A DNA stretch of 64,000 nt from Martinezella rhizogenes (GCF_027460065.1 NZ_JAPYZZ010000006.1:62001-126000); one strand, 5' to 3'. Positions 9,879 through 17,838 are shown, numbered from the stretch's first letter. Notes: generated by a model not told the origin, from the sequence alone. Numbers and translations are program-made.

Positions 9879-10118
9879 AATTAAATTAAAGCTTTAACGA
9901 TGCCACCGGATTCGTCCTCTGGATGACTTCCGGAACCGCATCCTAGGCGCCGCAGACATTTCGATTGGTCGGATAAGGATGGCTGCGCGCCCTTGCACGC
10001 GGGTCGTCACGCGGATGTACGGAGAGCACTTTCAGCGTCCGGGAGCGCCCGCAAATAGAGCCGTGCGGCTCAGCGGCCCGACCCAAATAATCGCTAAGGT
10101 TTGCGAAACATCACAGCA

Positions 10119-10460
10119 ATGAATCGATCAGCCTTCAACGATTCAAAACTGTCGTTGGACGCGATTTCCGGGATCAGCGATTTTCTGTTCATGATCTCGC
10201 AACCGTACCATCTCTACATCGAACGTTCGGATGCCTCAAAGAACATGGCGCGCTACTACGCCATGTCGATCGAACCCAACCTCTTCGGAGAGGTCTGTCT
10301 CCTACGCAAGTGGGGCCGCATCGGGACCAGTGGGCAGATGATGATCCATCATTTCGGTCGAGAAGAGGAGGCTGTGCAGTTGTTTCTCGATCTGCTCCGA
10401 CAGAAACGAAAGCGTGGCTACCGTCCGCGCGCATCGATGCCGGTGGCTGTGATCAATTGA
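10119..10460 (+). CDS. WGR domain protein
   Basis: Small protein with a WGR domain: ARYYAMSIEPNLFGEV, then LLRKWGRIGTSGQ and a closing helix EEAVQLFLDLLRQKRKRGYR. WGR domains are thought to bind nucleic acid and recur as stand-alone genes on rhizobial plasmids. The start is uncertain: TTG at 10101, ATG at 10119 and ATG at 10194 are in frame, and none has a strong ribosome binding site; the domain itself begins after 10194. It stands alone on the plus strand. Confidence 0.75.
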   Translation: MNRSAFNDSKLSLDAISGISDFLFMISQPYHLYIERSDASKNMARYYAMSIEPNLFGEVCLLRKWGRIGTSGQMMIHHFGREEEAVQLFLDLLRQKRKRGYRPRASMPVAVIN

Positions 10461-10728
10461 GCGAGCTGTCACATGTTGATCTGCTGGTTGATTGCGGGCA
10501 CGACGGGGTAAGAGCGCGGACCGAAGGGGAGGGATGCACCATCGGATCGGAACGGACGTAGACGACTTGCCGCCAAGGCCGCCTACGCAGCAGGCTGCCA
10601 GTCTCATCGGACGCGAAGTAGACATCACCGTCCTCCATCACCAAGTGCGGAAGTTGATTAGCTTGCATGTAAGCGACGGCCCTTTCAGCTAAACAGGCTT
10701 CCGGATGATCGGAACGATAATGGGGCAT
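10453..10728 (-). CDS. Hypothetical protein, 91 aa (doubtful)
   Basis: A frame starting MPHYRSDHPEACLAERA that begins four bases after the stop of the broken S51 peptidase gene. The first 60 residues look protein-like; the tail is Ser/Pro-rich and overlaps the end of the WGR gene by eight bases. There is no clear ribosome binding site. No family recognised; it may not be expressed. Confidence 0.35.
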   Translation of the reverse strand: MPHYRSDHPEACLAERAVAYMQANQLPHLVMEDGDVYFASDETGSLLRRRPWRQVVYVRSDPMVHPSPSVRALTPSCPQSTSRSTCDSSLN

Positions 10729-10731
10729 AAT

Positions 10732-10994
10732 TCAGAAATCGACGAGACCCATGCCGGTCCAAACGACGTCGGCGAGTTGCTCCGGCTGATCCATCAGGTC
10801 AATGCCTCCGCCGCCAATCCGAGAGCGCTAAAGTGTCTAGGGGGATCATAGACTTCGGACTCGTATTTCCGGCGAGCCTCCTCAGGGATGAAGTCTAGTG
10901 CGTTGCTAATAATGGCGACACGCTTTTTTCCGGCGATCTCCGCCAGTTTCTCCGGATAATCTGCCATGCGATATGACGACAGATACAATTTCAT
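10732..10994 (-). pseudogene. Remnant of a peptidase S51 (dipeptidase E-like) gene, frameshifted and truncated
   Basis: The first 66 residues (MKLYLSSYRMADYPEKL ... VAIISNALDFIPEEAR) match the N-terminus of S51 peptidases. The frame then runs into a stop at 10794, but in a neighbouring frame the text continues as DLMDQPEQLADVVWTGMG to a stop at 10732-10734. A frameshift near 10800 therefore breaks the gene, and the catalytic Ser region is absent. The remnant is about 85 residues of a family usually over 200. Confidence 0.65.
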
Positions 10995-11033
10995 GCTTGT
11001 CCTTCCTTATGGAGCCGGACATGCGAGAACACT

Positions 11034-11060
11034 AAAAACCCCGCACAAACCGGCGGGGTT
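11034..11060 (-). terminator. Intrinsic terminator, minus strand
   Basis: AACCCCGC at 11037-11044 pairs with GCGGGGTT at 11053-11060 around an eight-base loop. On the minus strand the stem is followed by a T run. It lies about 150 bases beyond the gene ending at 11210. Confidence 0.6.
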
Positions 11061-11209
11061 GGTTGCCGGTATTATTGCAATACGCTCACGCACCGACCTT
11101 CCGCCCAAAGGCGGTGGTGGTCGTCGTGGTTGCAGCAAAAATCATCATTCCGTCATCCTCCAGGCGTTTTCGCACCCTGTCAAATAAAAAGGTAGCAACT
11201 CTGCTACGG

Positions 11210-11701
11210 TCACCACCCTTCGCACCTGGCGTAGCTGACACGGGACGCACTTACCGCGATACCGGTTTCCCGTGTGATATCCTTGATGATCGGCGCAAGT
11301 GAGCCGAGTTCGTCATCGGTGAGCGCAATCAGCTCCGGATAGTCAATGTCGACGCCGGTATAGTCCGCCGTCAAAGCGCTGGACCAATCGCCGCTGTTGA
11401 TGCGGTATTCGTGCGTGTCGAAATCAATGTCGAGCTCATCCAGCAGGATGATGGTGAAGCGCCCGAAGATCTCGGTCTCACCTTCCAGCAGGTACCCGGC
11501 ATATTCGTCGTCGCCGGCAAGAACGCTCTGCTCCAATGCCATGATGGTCCGGATACGATCGCCAGCCGCCTCGAGCCCTTCGAGCAGTCGATCATGGACC
11601 TCTCGCGAGACTTCGGTATCGCAGCCGGAGCGGTCCGCCAGGACGACGAGCCGGAAACCGGCAAGCTTGGTATAGAGCGCAAGGTTCTGGTCAGATGTCA
11701 T
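11210..11701 (-). CDS. Conserved plasmid protein of unknown function, 163 aa
   Basis: Acidic protein starting MTSDQNLALYTKL. The start at 11701 is fixed by AAGGAGATCAC just upstream; the longer frame toward 12001 covers the GC-rich leader and is not protein-like. Predicted alternating helices and strands, with an acidic stretch LLDELDIDFDTHEYR in the middle. No motif known to me. It is preceded by one of the structured leader elements and belongs to the minus-strand backbone block. Confidence 0.7.
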   Translation of the reverse strand: MTSDQNLALYTKLAGFRLVVLADRSGCDTEVSREVHDRLLEGLEAAGDRIRTIMALEQSVLAGDDEYAGYLLEGETEIFGRFTIILLDELDIDFDTHEYRINSGDWSSALTADYTGVDIDYPELIALTDDELGSLAPIIKDITRETGIAVSASRVSYARCEGW

Positions 11702-11729
11702 TGTGTGATCTCCTTCATCTTGATGACAG

Positions 11730-11870
11730 AGATCGGCCACTCTGTGGCAAAGAGGGGTCAAGGACCGCGGGACGCGGCGCGCAAGCGGGGGAACCGATTT
11801 TTTCGGGAAGCGCAGCGGCGGAAAAATTGGGGGAGACGCCGTCCTTGACGCCGGATTTGCTGGAGTAAAA
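11730..11870 (-). promoter_or_regulatory. GC-rich structured leader A, upstream of the 163-aa gene
   Basis: GTCAAGGAC at 11757-11765 pairs with GTCCTTGAC at 11841-11849. Inside, CCGATTTTT at 11794-11802 pairs with AAAAATTGG at 11822-11830 (nine pairs, one wobble). The same arrangement recurs in leader B at 12230-12385. It lies about 55 bases before the start codon, so it would be in the 5' untranslated RNA. Confidence 0.45.
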
Positions 11871-12009
11871 TGGGACGTCAGAGAGAGAAGAGACCCGCGG
11901 GCCCGGAGGGACCGCGACCGTCTCCGGCGTGAGCCGGGGGAGTGTCGAGGGATGAAATCCCTGACAGCCGAGAGGCCGGTCGATCCGGCGGACCGGCTCA
12001 CATAACAAG

Positions 12010-12036
12010 AAGAAAAGCCGCCTCAGAAGGGCGGCT
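12010..12036 (-). terminator. Intrinsic terminator of the 54-aa gene
   Basis: AGCCGCC and GGCGGCT form a seven-bp stem with a seven-base loop over the stop codon at 12023-12025. On the minus strand it is followed by TTTTCTTCTTGTT. Confidence 0.7.
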
Positions 12037-12187
12037 CGGCTTCGATGATGCCGTCCTGTTCGGCAAGCGCCACGGCCAGATCGGCCTGGGTGAGCTGAAG
12101 CTCCGCTTCGATCTGGCGCCGCTCGACGGCGTCGCAGGCGTTCCTCAACTCGGCGCGCAGCTCTTCGAGGTGTTGTTCAATGGTCAT
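12023..12187 (-). CDS. Small helical protein, 54 aa
   Basis: MTIEQHLEELRAELRNACDAVE and onward, a single long amphipathic helix with heptad-like spacing, ending EAEPPF. AAGGAGATGAG three bases before the ATG at 12187 fixes the start. Family unknown to me; it resembles small coiled-coil proteins of rhizobial plasmids. It has its own leader (B) and terminator, so it is probably a single-gene unit. Confidence 0.65.
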   Translation of the reverse strand: MTIEQHLEELRAELRNACDAVERRQIEAELQLTQADLAVALAEQDGIIEAEPPF

Positions 12188-12229
12188 CGTCTCATCTCCT
12201 TGAATTCGTGAAAGACGAGACGGCGGGGC

Positions 12230-12385
12230 GGGAAGAGATGACGGGGTCAAGGAGCGCGGAAGCGACCGGCGGAGCCGGCGAGTGGGGGAGCCGATTTTGT
12301 TGGAGTGGAGGGAACCGGAGCGGAGGCAAAATTGGGGGTAACCGCTCGTCCTCGAGGCCGGCATTTCTTCCCGGCACGATAGCAT
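12230..12385 (-). promoter_or_regulatory. GC-rich structured leader B, upstream of the 54-aa gene
   Basis: Similar to leader A: GGGGTCAAGGA is followed by GGGGGAGCCGATTTT and later AAAATTGGGGG. CCGATTTTG at 12291-12299 pairs with CAAAATTGG at 12327-12335. The ninth pair is G-C here and T-A in leader A, a compensatory difference that supports a real RNA stem. Confidence 0.45.
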
Positions 12386-12421
12386 CCACTGAGCAGATAT
12401 ATTCCGGTTCCGTATCGCACC

Positions 12422-12460
12422 GAAAAAGCCGACGGCAGGCTCGATGCCTGCCGTCGGCTT
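12422..12460 (-). terminator. Strong intrinsic terminator, minus strand
   Basis: AAGCCGACGGCAGGC at 12426-12440 and its exact complement at 12446-12460 form a 15-bp stem with a five-base loop. On the minus strand a T run follows. It would end transcripts of the DUF736 remnant and membrane-protein genes. Confidence 0.75.
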
Positions 12461-12507
12461 GTCTCGTCGCAGGTCGGCCCGCCTCGGCGGCGGAGCATGT
12501 CCAGATC

Positions 12508-12591
12508 TCAGTCCCGGTTGGGGCGAGACCAGATCAGCTGATAGCCGCCATCCTCTTCGACTACGGCCCGCGCTGCTTGGATCGTGGGCTA
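12508..12591 (-). pseudogene. 3' fragment of a DUF736 gene
   Basis: The minus strand reads [18 protein letters not shown] and a stop at 12508-12510, the same C-terminus as the DUF736 gene at 13488 ([16 protein letters not shown]). The match ends near 12580 and an in-frame TAG follows at about 12589, so only about 20 codons remain. It shows that a third copy once stood here. Confidence 0.7.
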
Positions 12592-12592
12592 G

Positions 12593-12970
12593 CTACACCC
12601 GTAGTAACCGCAATTGGCCAACGCTTAGCCGCTCCCTCTTTCCGCCGGAAAACGCTGCCACGCGTGTCAAGAGCGGGGGAACAAAGTCGACTTCTTCGAA
12701 TGTGATCGGGATCTTGTAGAGCGCTGCTGCGTTGCGGTTTGCCCATTTTACTTCGCGAGAGGTCACCGAAGACGGCGCAACTTGAAAGAACGCGGCAAGA
12801 ATGGATAGGAAGAATGCCAAGGCCAGGAGCGCAATTGAAATTGTATCGAAGAAAGCGGGTGCATCGATCGCTTGTTTAACGAATACAGTGATGCAGAACA
12901 CGACGACGGGCGGCGTCATCGACCACCAGGTCATCGGCGATTTGAGCACATATTTCAGCGTCGGATCCAT
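12593..12970 (-). CDS. Two-helix membrane protein of unknown function, 125 aa
   Basis: MDPTLKYVLKSPMTWWS followed by two hydrophobic segments (about residues 18-35 and 42-62), then a soluble tail with PLLTRVAAFSGGKRERLSVG. GGGAGAG lies two bases before the ATG at 12970; this start is preferred to the GTG at 13003. The C-terminal stop lies right beside the DUF736 fragment, so the last residues may be altered by that junction. Family not recognised. Confidence 0.55.
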   Translation of the reverse strand: MDPTLKYVLKSPMTWWSMTPPVVVFCITVFVKQAIDAPAFFDTISIALLALAFFLSILAAFFQVAPSSVTSREVKWANRNAAALYKIPITFEEVDFVPPLLTRVAAFSGGKRERLSVGQLRLLRV

Positions 12971-13069
12971 AACTCTCCCTGTACCAGTTTCGAGGGTCGT
13001 CATCTCTTCGCAACAAGCGTGGACTCTTGACCCAGAGGAACTCGTCCTGCAAGGCGAGCCGCCGCCTGG

Positions 13070-13273
13070 CTAGAGCACGGAGACATTTTCGGCCTTCGTC
13101 TTTCCCGTCCTACGGTCCTGACCGATCTCGAAGCGGACCTTATCTCCTTGTCTAAGTGATCCGCCTCGAGTGAGAGCAGAAACATGAACGAATACGTCCG
13201 ACCCTCCATCCTCCGGGGAAATGAATCCAAAACCCTTTTCGTCATTGAAGAATTTGACTGTGCCGTTCGGCAT
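13070..13273 (-). CDS. cspA: Cold shock domain protein, CspA family
   Basis: A 67-residue single cold-shock domain, [18 protein letters not shown], with RNP1 (KGFGFI) and RNP2 (VFVHVSAL) motifs complete. These proteins bind single-stranded RNA or DNA and melt RNA structure. GAGG lies seven bases before the ATG at 13273; the extension to 13333 is not protein-like. About 180 bases of leader separate it from the DUF736 terminator. Rhizobia carry many paralogues, so the exact symbol is nominal. Confidence 0.92.
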   Translation of the reverse strand: MPNGTVKFFNDEKGFGFISPEDGGSDVFVHVSALTRGGSLRQGDKVRFEIGQDRRTGKTKAENVSVL

Positions 13274-13452
13274 GAGATTTCCTCTGTACTGCCTGCTTCG
13301 CGAACTATCGTATGGATGACACCATCGGAGCATTCTGTGCCGTTAAAATCAAGCTGAGTCGCAGTTCGTACGGCTCTCTCGATGTTCAGGACCGACGTTT
13401 GCTCGGTCGCGCAATCAAGCTCTTCTGTTTAACGCCACGCGATGAAGCGGGT

Positions 13453-13479
13453 CAGGCCCCGCCTTAGTGGCGGGGCCTG
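13453..13479 (-). terminator. Terminator hairpin after the DUF736 gene
   Basis: CAGGCCCCGCC at 13453-13463 pairs exactly with 13469-13479 around TTAGT. It lies nine bases beyond the stop codon at 13488. No T tract is obvious. Confidence 0.6.
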
Positions 13480-13487
13480 TCCGGATC

Positions 13488-13796
13488 TCAGTCCCGGTTG
13501 GGCCGGGACCAGATCAGCTGGTAGCCGTCCTCGCCCTCGACCTCGGTGAGCGTTGCGTAGATCGGAGCGGGGAAGCTCGGGTCGTCGAGCTTGACCGAGA
13601 GGTAATCGCGGTCCTGCTCGGAGCGCTTCTGCCAGGCCGCCCCCAGCTCGACATTGCCGGCGTAGATGCGGAAGTGCGGGCCCTTGTCGGAGGGGTTCTC
13701 GACGCGTGCGATGCGGGCCTTGACGTTGAGGGCGAGCGTGCGGATCGAGCCGTTGAAGCCGGTTTCGGAGGTGGTGAAGGTGCCGATGGTTGCCAT
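13488..13796 (-). CDS. DUF736 family protein, copy 1
   Basis: A 102-residue protein starting [21 protein letters not shown] and ending [10 protein letters not shown], the hallmark ends of DUF736, a family frequent on rhizobial and agrobacterial plasmids and of unknown function. AGAGGAA lies seven bases before the ATG at 13796. The copy at 13933 shares the overall plan (MATIGTF ... LGAAW or IGAAW ... LDDPSF ... LIWSRPNR). Its leader has a short GGGCCGCG / CGCGGCC hairpin just upstream of the start. Confidence 0.85.
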   Translation of the reverse strand: MATIGTFTTSETGFNGSIRTLALNVKARIARVENPSDKGPHFRIYAGNVELGAAWQKRSEQDRDYLSVKLDDPSFPAPIYATLTEVEGEDGYQLIWSRPNRD

Positions 13797-13895
13797 TGTC
13801 GTATTCCTCTTGCTGTTTCGGGCCGCGCCCATCGCGGCCTCATATGAGGCGCCACTCGTCAAGTTGCTGTTCGAGCGGCGGGGTTGGAGTTTTTT

Positions 13896-13921
13896 GTGAC
13901 GCCCCAGGTACGGGGCGTCAC
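13896..13921 (-). terminator. Hairpin after DUF736 copy 2
   Basis: GTGACGCCCC at 13896-13905 pairs with GGGGCGTCAC at 13912-13921 around a six-base loop, eleven bases beyond the stop of the gene at 13933. On the minus strand it is followed by A residues rather than T, so it is not a textbook intrinsic terminator. Confidence 0.45.
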
Positions 13922-13932
13922 ACTGGGAGAGG

Positions 13933-14256
13933 TCAGTCACCGGAGCGGCGGTTCGGCCGCGACCAGATGAGGCTGAAGGCCCTGCCGTCCTCGTCTTCGA
14001 CCAGATTGGCGTAGAGCGGAGCGGTGAAGCTTGGGTCGTCGAGCTTGAGACCGAGATAGTTGCGGCCCTCGTTGGACTGCTTGGACCAAGCGGCTCCGAT
14101 TTCGATGCGGCCGACGAATACGCGGTGGCTGGGAGCGTTGTCGCCGTTGGAGCGCGTATCGGAAACGATGCGGACGTTCTTGGTCTGGAGGGAAAGGGTG
14201 ACGATCTCGCCGCTGAAGTCGTTGCCGGATTGCTGGAAGGTGCCGATGGTAGCCAT
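13933..14256 (-). CDS. DUF736 family protein, copy 2
   Basis: A 107-residue protein starting [21 protein letters not shown] and ending [21 protein letters not shown] lies just before the ATG at 14256; the upstream extension to 14667 is leader sequence. It stands in tandem with copy 1 and with a fragment of a third copy at 12508, so this family has been locally duplicated. It has the longest and most perfectly closed leader of the block (leader D). Confidence 0.85.
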   Translation of the reverse strand: MATIGTFQQSGNDFSGEIVTLSLQTKNVRIVSDTRSNGDNAPSHRVFVGRIEIGAAWSKQSNEGRNYLGLKLDDPSFTAPLYANLVEDEDGRAFSLIWSRPNRRSGD

Positions 14257-14280
14257 TGTCGTTCTCCTTACTGAGTTGCC

Positions 14281-14500
14281 GAAGCCGCCCCTTGCGACCT
14301 CGATAGCGGTCGTGAGGCGCCGATCTGGCCGACTGCATCCCATAGGGACCGCAGCGCTAGCGCAGGACGGCGAAAGCCGGACTTGTTGTCTCGCGAGGAA
14401 TGCAGCAAAGCTGCAGGGGAAGAAGTTCGGCGAAGCCGTTGCAGGATCAGGACAGATTGGCGTCAGACCCGCCTGAAGAGAGGTCGCAAGGGGCGGCTTC
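14281..14500 (-). promoter_or_regulatory. Structured leader D with a perfect 21-bp long-range closing stem
   Basis: The 21 bases at 14281-14301 are exactly complementary to 14480-14500, with 178 bases between them. The first arm starts 24 bases upstream of the DUF736 start codon. The interior contains smaller hairpins and a segment (about 14389-14460: CGCGAGGAATG, CAGGGGAAGAA, GCCGTTGC) that recurs at 16120-16190. A chance 21-bp repeat at this spacing is very unlikely. Confidence 0.55.
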
Positions 14501-14808
14501 CGGACACCGGTCTCGCGAGAACGATGCTGGCAATGGACTTCCAATCGTGAGCCGGCACTGCTGGCAGATCTGAGTTCGCCCGGTGAACCTTGGTCTGAGC
14601 CCGTTTCTGATCCGCGCCACGCACGTATCAACCTCATATCCGGTCGCCGTTCCAACGGCCGCACCACAATCCCGCCTGCGGCGGCGAGGGCTCAGGAGGA
14701 CGAGACCATTCTCGATGACGGCGTTTGAAGCCAGGCCGCAATTCGGTCGTCCACCTGGTTCCGGCGAGGCTGATCAGGCCTGTGCCGAACTGGTATGTGC
14801 TTACGTGG
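14501..14808. other. Region between leader D and the IS110 gene
   Basis: No intact gene. One plus-strand frame is open from before 14513 to a TGA at 14726-14728 and reads protein-like near its end (DPRHARINLISGRRSNG ... ILDDGV), with no start codon or ribosome binding site, so it may be the tail of a gene cut off here. The left boundary of the IS110 element must lie in this stretch, but I cannot place it. Confidence 0.35.
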
Positions 14809-15963
14809 TCACGGCCTGATTACCGCGCCATCGATCAAGACGCCCGCGCTGGCGTACTTCCAAAGTGCCACCACCAGCTTACGCGCCAGCGCCGTGATCA
14901 TCACCTTCTTGAAGCGGCCGCCGTTTTGCGCAACCCGCTCATTGAACCAGCGACTGAGCGTTGACGATGGCTGGTGCCTCAGCCAAAGCCAGGCCATCTC
15001 CAGCAAAGTTGATCGGAGCCGAGGATTCCCGGACTTGCCGATCCCCTGTTCCCGATCGATCGAGCCACTCTGCCACGGCGTTGGTGCTAAGCCCGCATAC
15101 GCGGCAACCTGTCGCCGGTTGTCGAAGTGCCGGAACAGACCCTCGCCCCACAGCACAGCGGCGAACTCGGGCCCGATGCCAACGACCTTAGACAGCAAAG
15201 CCACCTCTCGCGTAGATTGTCGTTCTTCGATGAGCATGTCGTCACGCTCTGCCTCGACCTCCTTGATCTGATCAATCAGCAGCTCCATGCGGGCAAACTC
15301 TCTCAGGACCTGCCGCTTCATGTTTGGGGGCAACGGTCGCCCGTCGCCGGTACGAAGCATCTCCAACTGCTCTCGTCGATCGCGACGCAAGGGATCGTAA
15401 CCGGTGATGCCCTGCGAGAAGAGCAGACCTTTGACACGATTGCTGTGTCGGATACGCTCTTCCATCAGAACTTTCCGCTCCCGGACGATGCGCCGGCGAT
15501 CTTCTTCATCCGGATTCGGAACACGCAACATCGAGCAGACCCGCGGCTCTCCGCGTTTGAATGCCAGCAATGCGCGGATCAAAGTCTCTCCGTCTAACCT
15601 GTCGGTCTTCACCCGCCGCTTGCGCCGTGATGTAGCAATAGAGGCTGCGTCGACAACATGGCTTTCATAGCCTTCTTCAGTCAGCGCGCGGTGAACCCAG
15701 AAGCCGTCGAGGCCGGCCTCCTGGATGATAACGAATGGACATTGATGGCCGGTTCGGTCGTAGGCCTTCCGCTTCAAGGCCGTAAGCTGGGCGAAGAGAG
15801 CGCTAATGTCGCCTCCGCAGATAATGTGGCGGGATATCTTGTCACCGGCGCCCGGTGACATCGTGGTTAGCAGCCACGTCTTTTTGCTCAATTCGATTGA
15901 GGCGAATATCGCCCCTAGTTCCCTATGAGGAGTACCTGCTGCATGAGCATTATCTTGCGACAT
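14809..15963 (-). CDS. IS110-family transposase
   Basis: A 384-residue transposase, apparently intact. The N-terminal DEDD-type domain shows FASIELSKKTWLL, IIQEAGLDGFWVHR and KTDRLDGETLIRAL; the C-terminal part has VVGIGPEFAAVLWGE and AYAGLAPTPWQSGS followed by GIGKSGNPRLRS, with the conserved serine segment of this family. GGGAGCAGG four bases upstream supports the ATG at 15963 rather than 16023. Elements of this family usually lack clear terminal inverted repeats and target duplications, so the ends are not determined. It separates the DUF736 genes from an orphan leader at 16040. Confidence 0.9.
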   Translation of the reverse strand: MSQDNAHAAGTPHRELGAIFASIELSKKTWLLTTMSPGAGDKISRHIICGGDISALFAQLTALKRKAYDRTGHQCPFVIIQEAGLDGFWVHRALTEEGYESHVVDAASIATSRRKRRVKTDRLDGETLIRALLAFKRGEPRVCSMLRVPNPDEEDRRRIVRERKVLMEERIRHSNRVKGLLFSQGITGYDPLRRDRREQLEMLRTGDGRPLPPNMKRQVLREFARMELLIDQIKEVEAERDDMLIEERQSTREVALLSKVVGIGPEFAAVLWGEGLFRHFDNRRQVAAYAGLAPTPWQSGSIDREQGIGKSGNPRLRSTLLEMAWLWLRHQPSSTLSRWFNERVAQNGGRFKKVMITALARKLVVALWKYASAGVLIDGAVIRP

Positions 15964-16039
15964 CGTCCTGCTCCCTTCCGCAACGGCATTGACGTCAACC
16001 AGATCAGAACAGATCGCCGCCACTACTCATAGGATCTCG

Positions 16040-16260
16040 ATGGCTGTCGCAAGGATCGGGGACGATCGGACCGCACCAGGGGGGCCGGAATGGAATGGAG
16101 GGCGGCCAGGAGAAACTTTGTTGTTCCGCGAGGAATGGGCGCATCGCGCTCAGGGGAAGAAAGTTTTGGAAGGCCGTTGCGGGAGGACGATCGAGGCGAA
16201 GCCGGTCTTCGATCAGACATGCCTCATCGAGCCCGCGAAGGACGTGGCCTTTCTCAGCGG
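16040..16260 (-). promoter_or_regulatory. Orphan copy of a structured leader next to the IS110 gene
   Basis: Bases 16110-16190 match the interior of leader D (CTTTGTTGTT, CGCGAGGAATG, CAGGGGAAGAA, GGCCGTTGC), in the same orientation. All other such leaders lead into a minus-strand backbone gene; this one leads into the transposase. The rest of 15964-16437 holds nothing else I can name. Confidence 0.4.
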
Positions 16261-16437
16261 CCAAACGTATATGGCGATGGCAGCTGCGCCGCGACTGTCT
16301 GCCGGATCCCCGCTACAGCGGGTCCGCTGCCCGGTCCACATGCCAAAATCAAACGTCCGGGAACAGCCGAACAAGAGCGTTGCGTTGGCGGTTCTACGGG
16401 CTATCGTCGTGCTCGCGAATCGTCGCCTGGAGGATCT

Positions 16438-16614
16438 ATGCGTCAGCAGCCAAAGCCGTTTATCGTCGAAATCAAGCCGTCCCGGAAGCTCAAGCCGATC
16501 GACCGGAAATCCTCGATCTGGGGCGAACTGGACCTTACGGCCGATCCTGACACGCTCTCCGCGTTGAAGCCTGAACAGGTGCCGGCCGCTGGCGAGGCCA
16601 ACGACCGACGCTGA
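16438..16614 (+). CDS. Small basic protein conserved on rhizobial plasmids, 58 aa
   Basis: MRQQPKPFIVEIKPSRKL followed by KSSIWGELDLTADPD. The ATG at 16438 has GGAGG four bases upstream; the longer frame from 16090 is not supported. The N-terminal half is basic, the C-terminal half acidic. I recognise the pattern as a recurrent small plasmid protein without known function. It is convergent with the ArdC-like gene, whose stop is only a few bases away. Confidence 0.65.
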   Translation: MRQQPKPFIVEIKPSRKLKPIDRKSSIWGELDLTADPDTLSALKPEQVPAAGEANDRR

Positions 16615-16620
16615 TGGCCC

Positions 16621-17544
16621 TCAGGCAGCGAGCCGCTCGCCGGCGGTTTCGGGCTGCAGGGCGTGCAGGAAACTTACGGCCCGTTGCGCATGCGCCGCCG
16701 CCTGGAAGATCGCCCGTCTGTCGTCGGTCAGGACCTTGAGCCAGGAGTCGAGGTACGAGGCGTGATCGGGGCGGGGCTCGAGTTCAGGAACAATGCCGAG
16801 GTCGGCGCACAGAAAGCAACTGCCGAGTTCCGCGATCAGTTCCTCTCGCGCTCGCTCGGTTTTGTCCTTGGCATAGCGGCTGAGGTCGCGGCCGAGGCGA
16901 TGCGCCGGCGCCGTGAAGTGCGTGACCTCGTGACTCAAGATCGCATAGTAGCTTGCAACATTGTTGAAGCTCTCAAACGGCGGCATCTGGCCGATGTCGG
17001 CGGCCGGCGCATAGAAGGCCTGGTTCCCACCATGGCGAATCACAGCACCGGTGTTGCGAAAGAACCGGTCGGCATGCTCGATCCGCTCGACGGGATCGAG
17101 AACCGGAACCGGCTGGTGGCGATACTGGTCGGGAAGTCCGTCGATCTGTTCGACGTTGAAGACACTGTAGGCTTTCAGGAAGGGGATTTCCCGCTCCACC
17201 TCGCCGCCGTTTCCGTCGGTTTCGGACTTTGTGAACCGGCTGGCGAAGACGACCGTGGCACCCGTCTCGCCTTTGCGGACGGCAGCACCCAGTTCGAGGG
17301 CCTGCTTGAACGTCATCCACGTGGATGACGTATATCCCCGGGCGCTGCCCTCCGACCAGAGAAGCAGCACGTTGACGCCGGAATACGGCTGCCCGTTATG
17401 ACGCAACGGCCGGCTAATACGGCCGGTCGTGTTCTTGGCATTCCATGGCTTCATCCACGGCCGCACGCCCTTCGCCAAATCCTCAACGATTCTATCCGTG
17501 ATGCGGGTATAAAGATCGACCCGCTGTTTTTCCGTATTGCTCAT
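16621..17544 (-). CDS. ArdC-like antirestriction / ssDNA-binding metallopeptidase-type protein
   Basis: A 307-residue protein. The N-terminal part (YTRITDRIVEDLAKGVRPWMKPW ... YSGVNVLLLW) matches the ArdC N-terminal ssDNA-binding domain (DUF1738), and the C-terminal part carries a zinc-peptidase-like HEVTH motif near residue 205 followed by ELIAELGSCFLCADLG. ArdC of plasmid pSa protects incoming single-stranded DNA during conjugation. GGAGG lies six bases before the ATG. It is preceded by leader E. Assignment of the family is firm, antirestriction activity is inferred. Confidence 0.85.
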   Translation of the reverse strand: MSNTEKQRVDLYTRITDRIVEDLAKGVRPWMKPWNAKNTTGRISRPLRHNGQPYSGVNVLLLWSEGSARGYTSSTWMTFKQALELGAAVRKGETGATVVFASRFTKSETDGNGGEVEREIPFLKAYSVFNVEQIDGLPDQYRHQPVPVLDPVERIEHADRFFRNTGAVIRHGGNQAFYAPAADIGQMPPFESFNNVASYYAILSHEVTHFTAPAHRLGRDLSRYAKDKTERAREELIAELGSCFLCADLGIVPELEPRPDHASYLDSWLKVLTDDRRAIFQAAAHAQRAVSFLHALQPETAGERLAA

Positions 17545-17565
17545 CTTCAGCCTCCGTTTTGAGGC

Positions 17566-17723
17566 CGCGCCTATCGCGGCCCGTTGCGGAGGGCAGAAGG
17601 CAGGAGCAGATCAGCCGGCGGATGCACCGGAACGGCCGGAACTTCAGTGGAGGACGGCGGAGCCGTTGCATATGCCGGCAGCTCCTGCAGACCCGACGAA
17701 CGGAACGGGCCGCGATGGGCGTG
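17566..17723 (-). promoter_or_regulatory. Structured leader E of the ArdC-like gene
   Basis: Bases 17566-17585 pair with 17704-17723 over 20 positions (18 Watson-Crick, two wobble), with 118 bases between. The first arm begins 21 bases upstream of the start codon, the same position as in leader D. The interior contains GGCGGAGCCGTTGC, weakly resembling leader D. Confidence 0.5.
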
Positions 17724-17773
17724 TCATTTGCCTGATTTCCGTTCCCGATTGGCCGCGTCAGCAACACGAAAAT

Positions 17774-17838
17774 GGGCCGGCTCCGTCAGGGAACCGGCCG
17801 TTCTGGCGGTTGTCGAAGGGCGGGGTCGAAGCCCCGCC
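17774..17838 (-). terminator. Two hairpins downstream of the 195-aa gene
   Basis: GGCGGGG at 17819-17825 pairs with CCCCGCC at 17832-17838, nine bases beyond the stop at 17847. A second stem, GGCCGG/CCGGCC with flanking pairs, lies at 17774-17798 and is followed on the minus strand by CATTTTCG. Together they form a likely terminator. Confidence 0.55.

Noticed and set aside
9748-10118. Possible origin of replication or partition site in the AT-rich gap
   Set aside because: No direct repeats (iterons) or rep genes; only the single operator-like site stands out.
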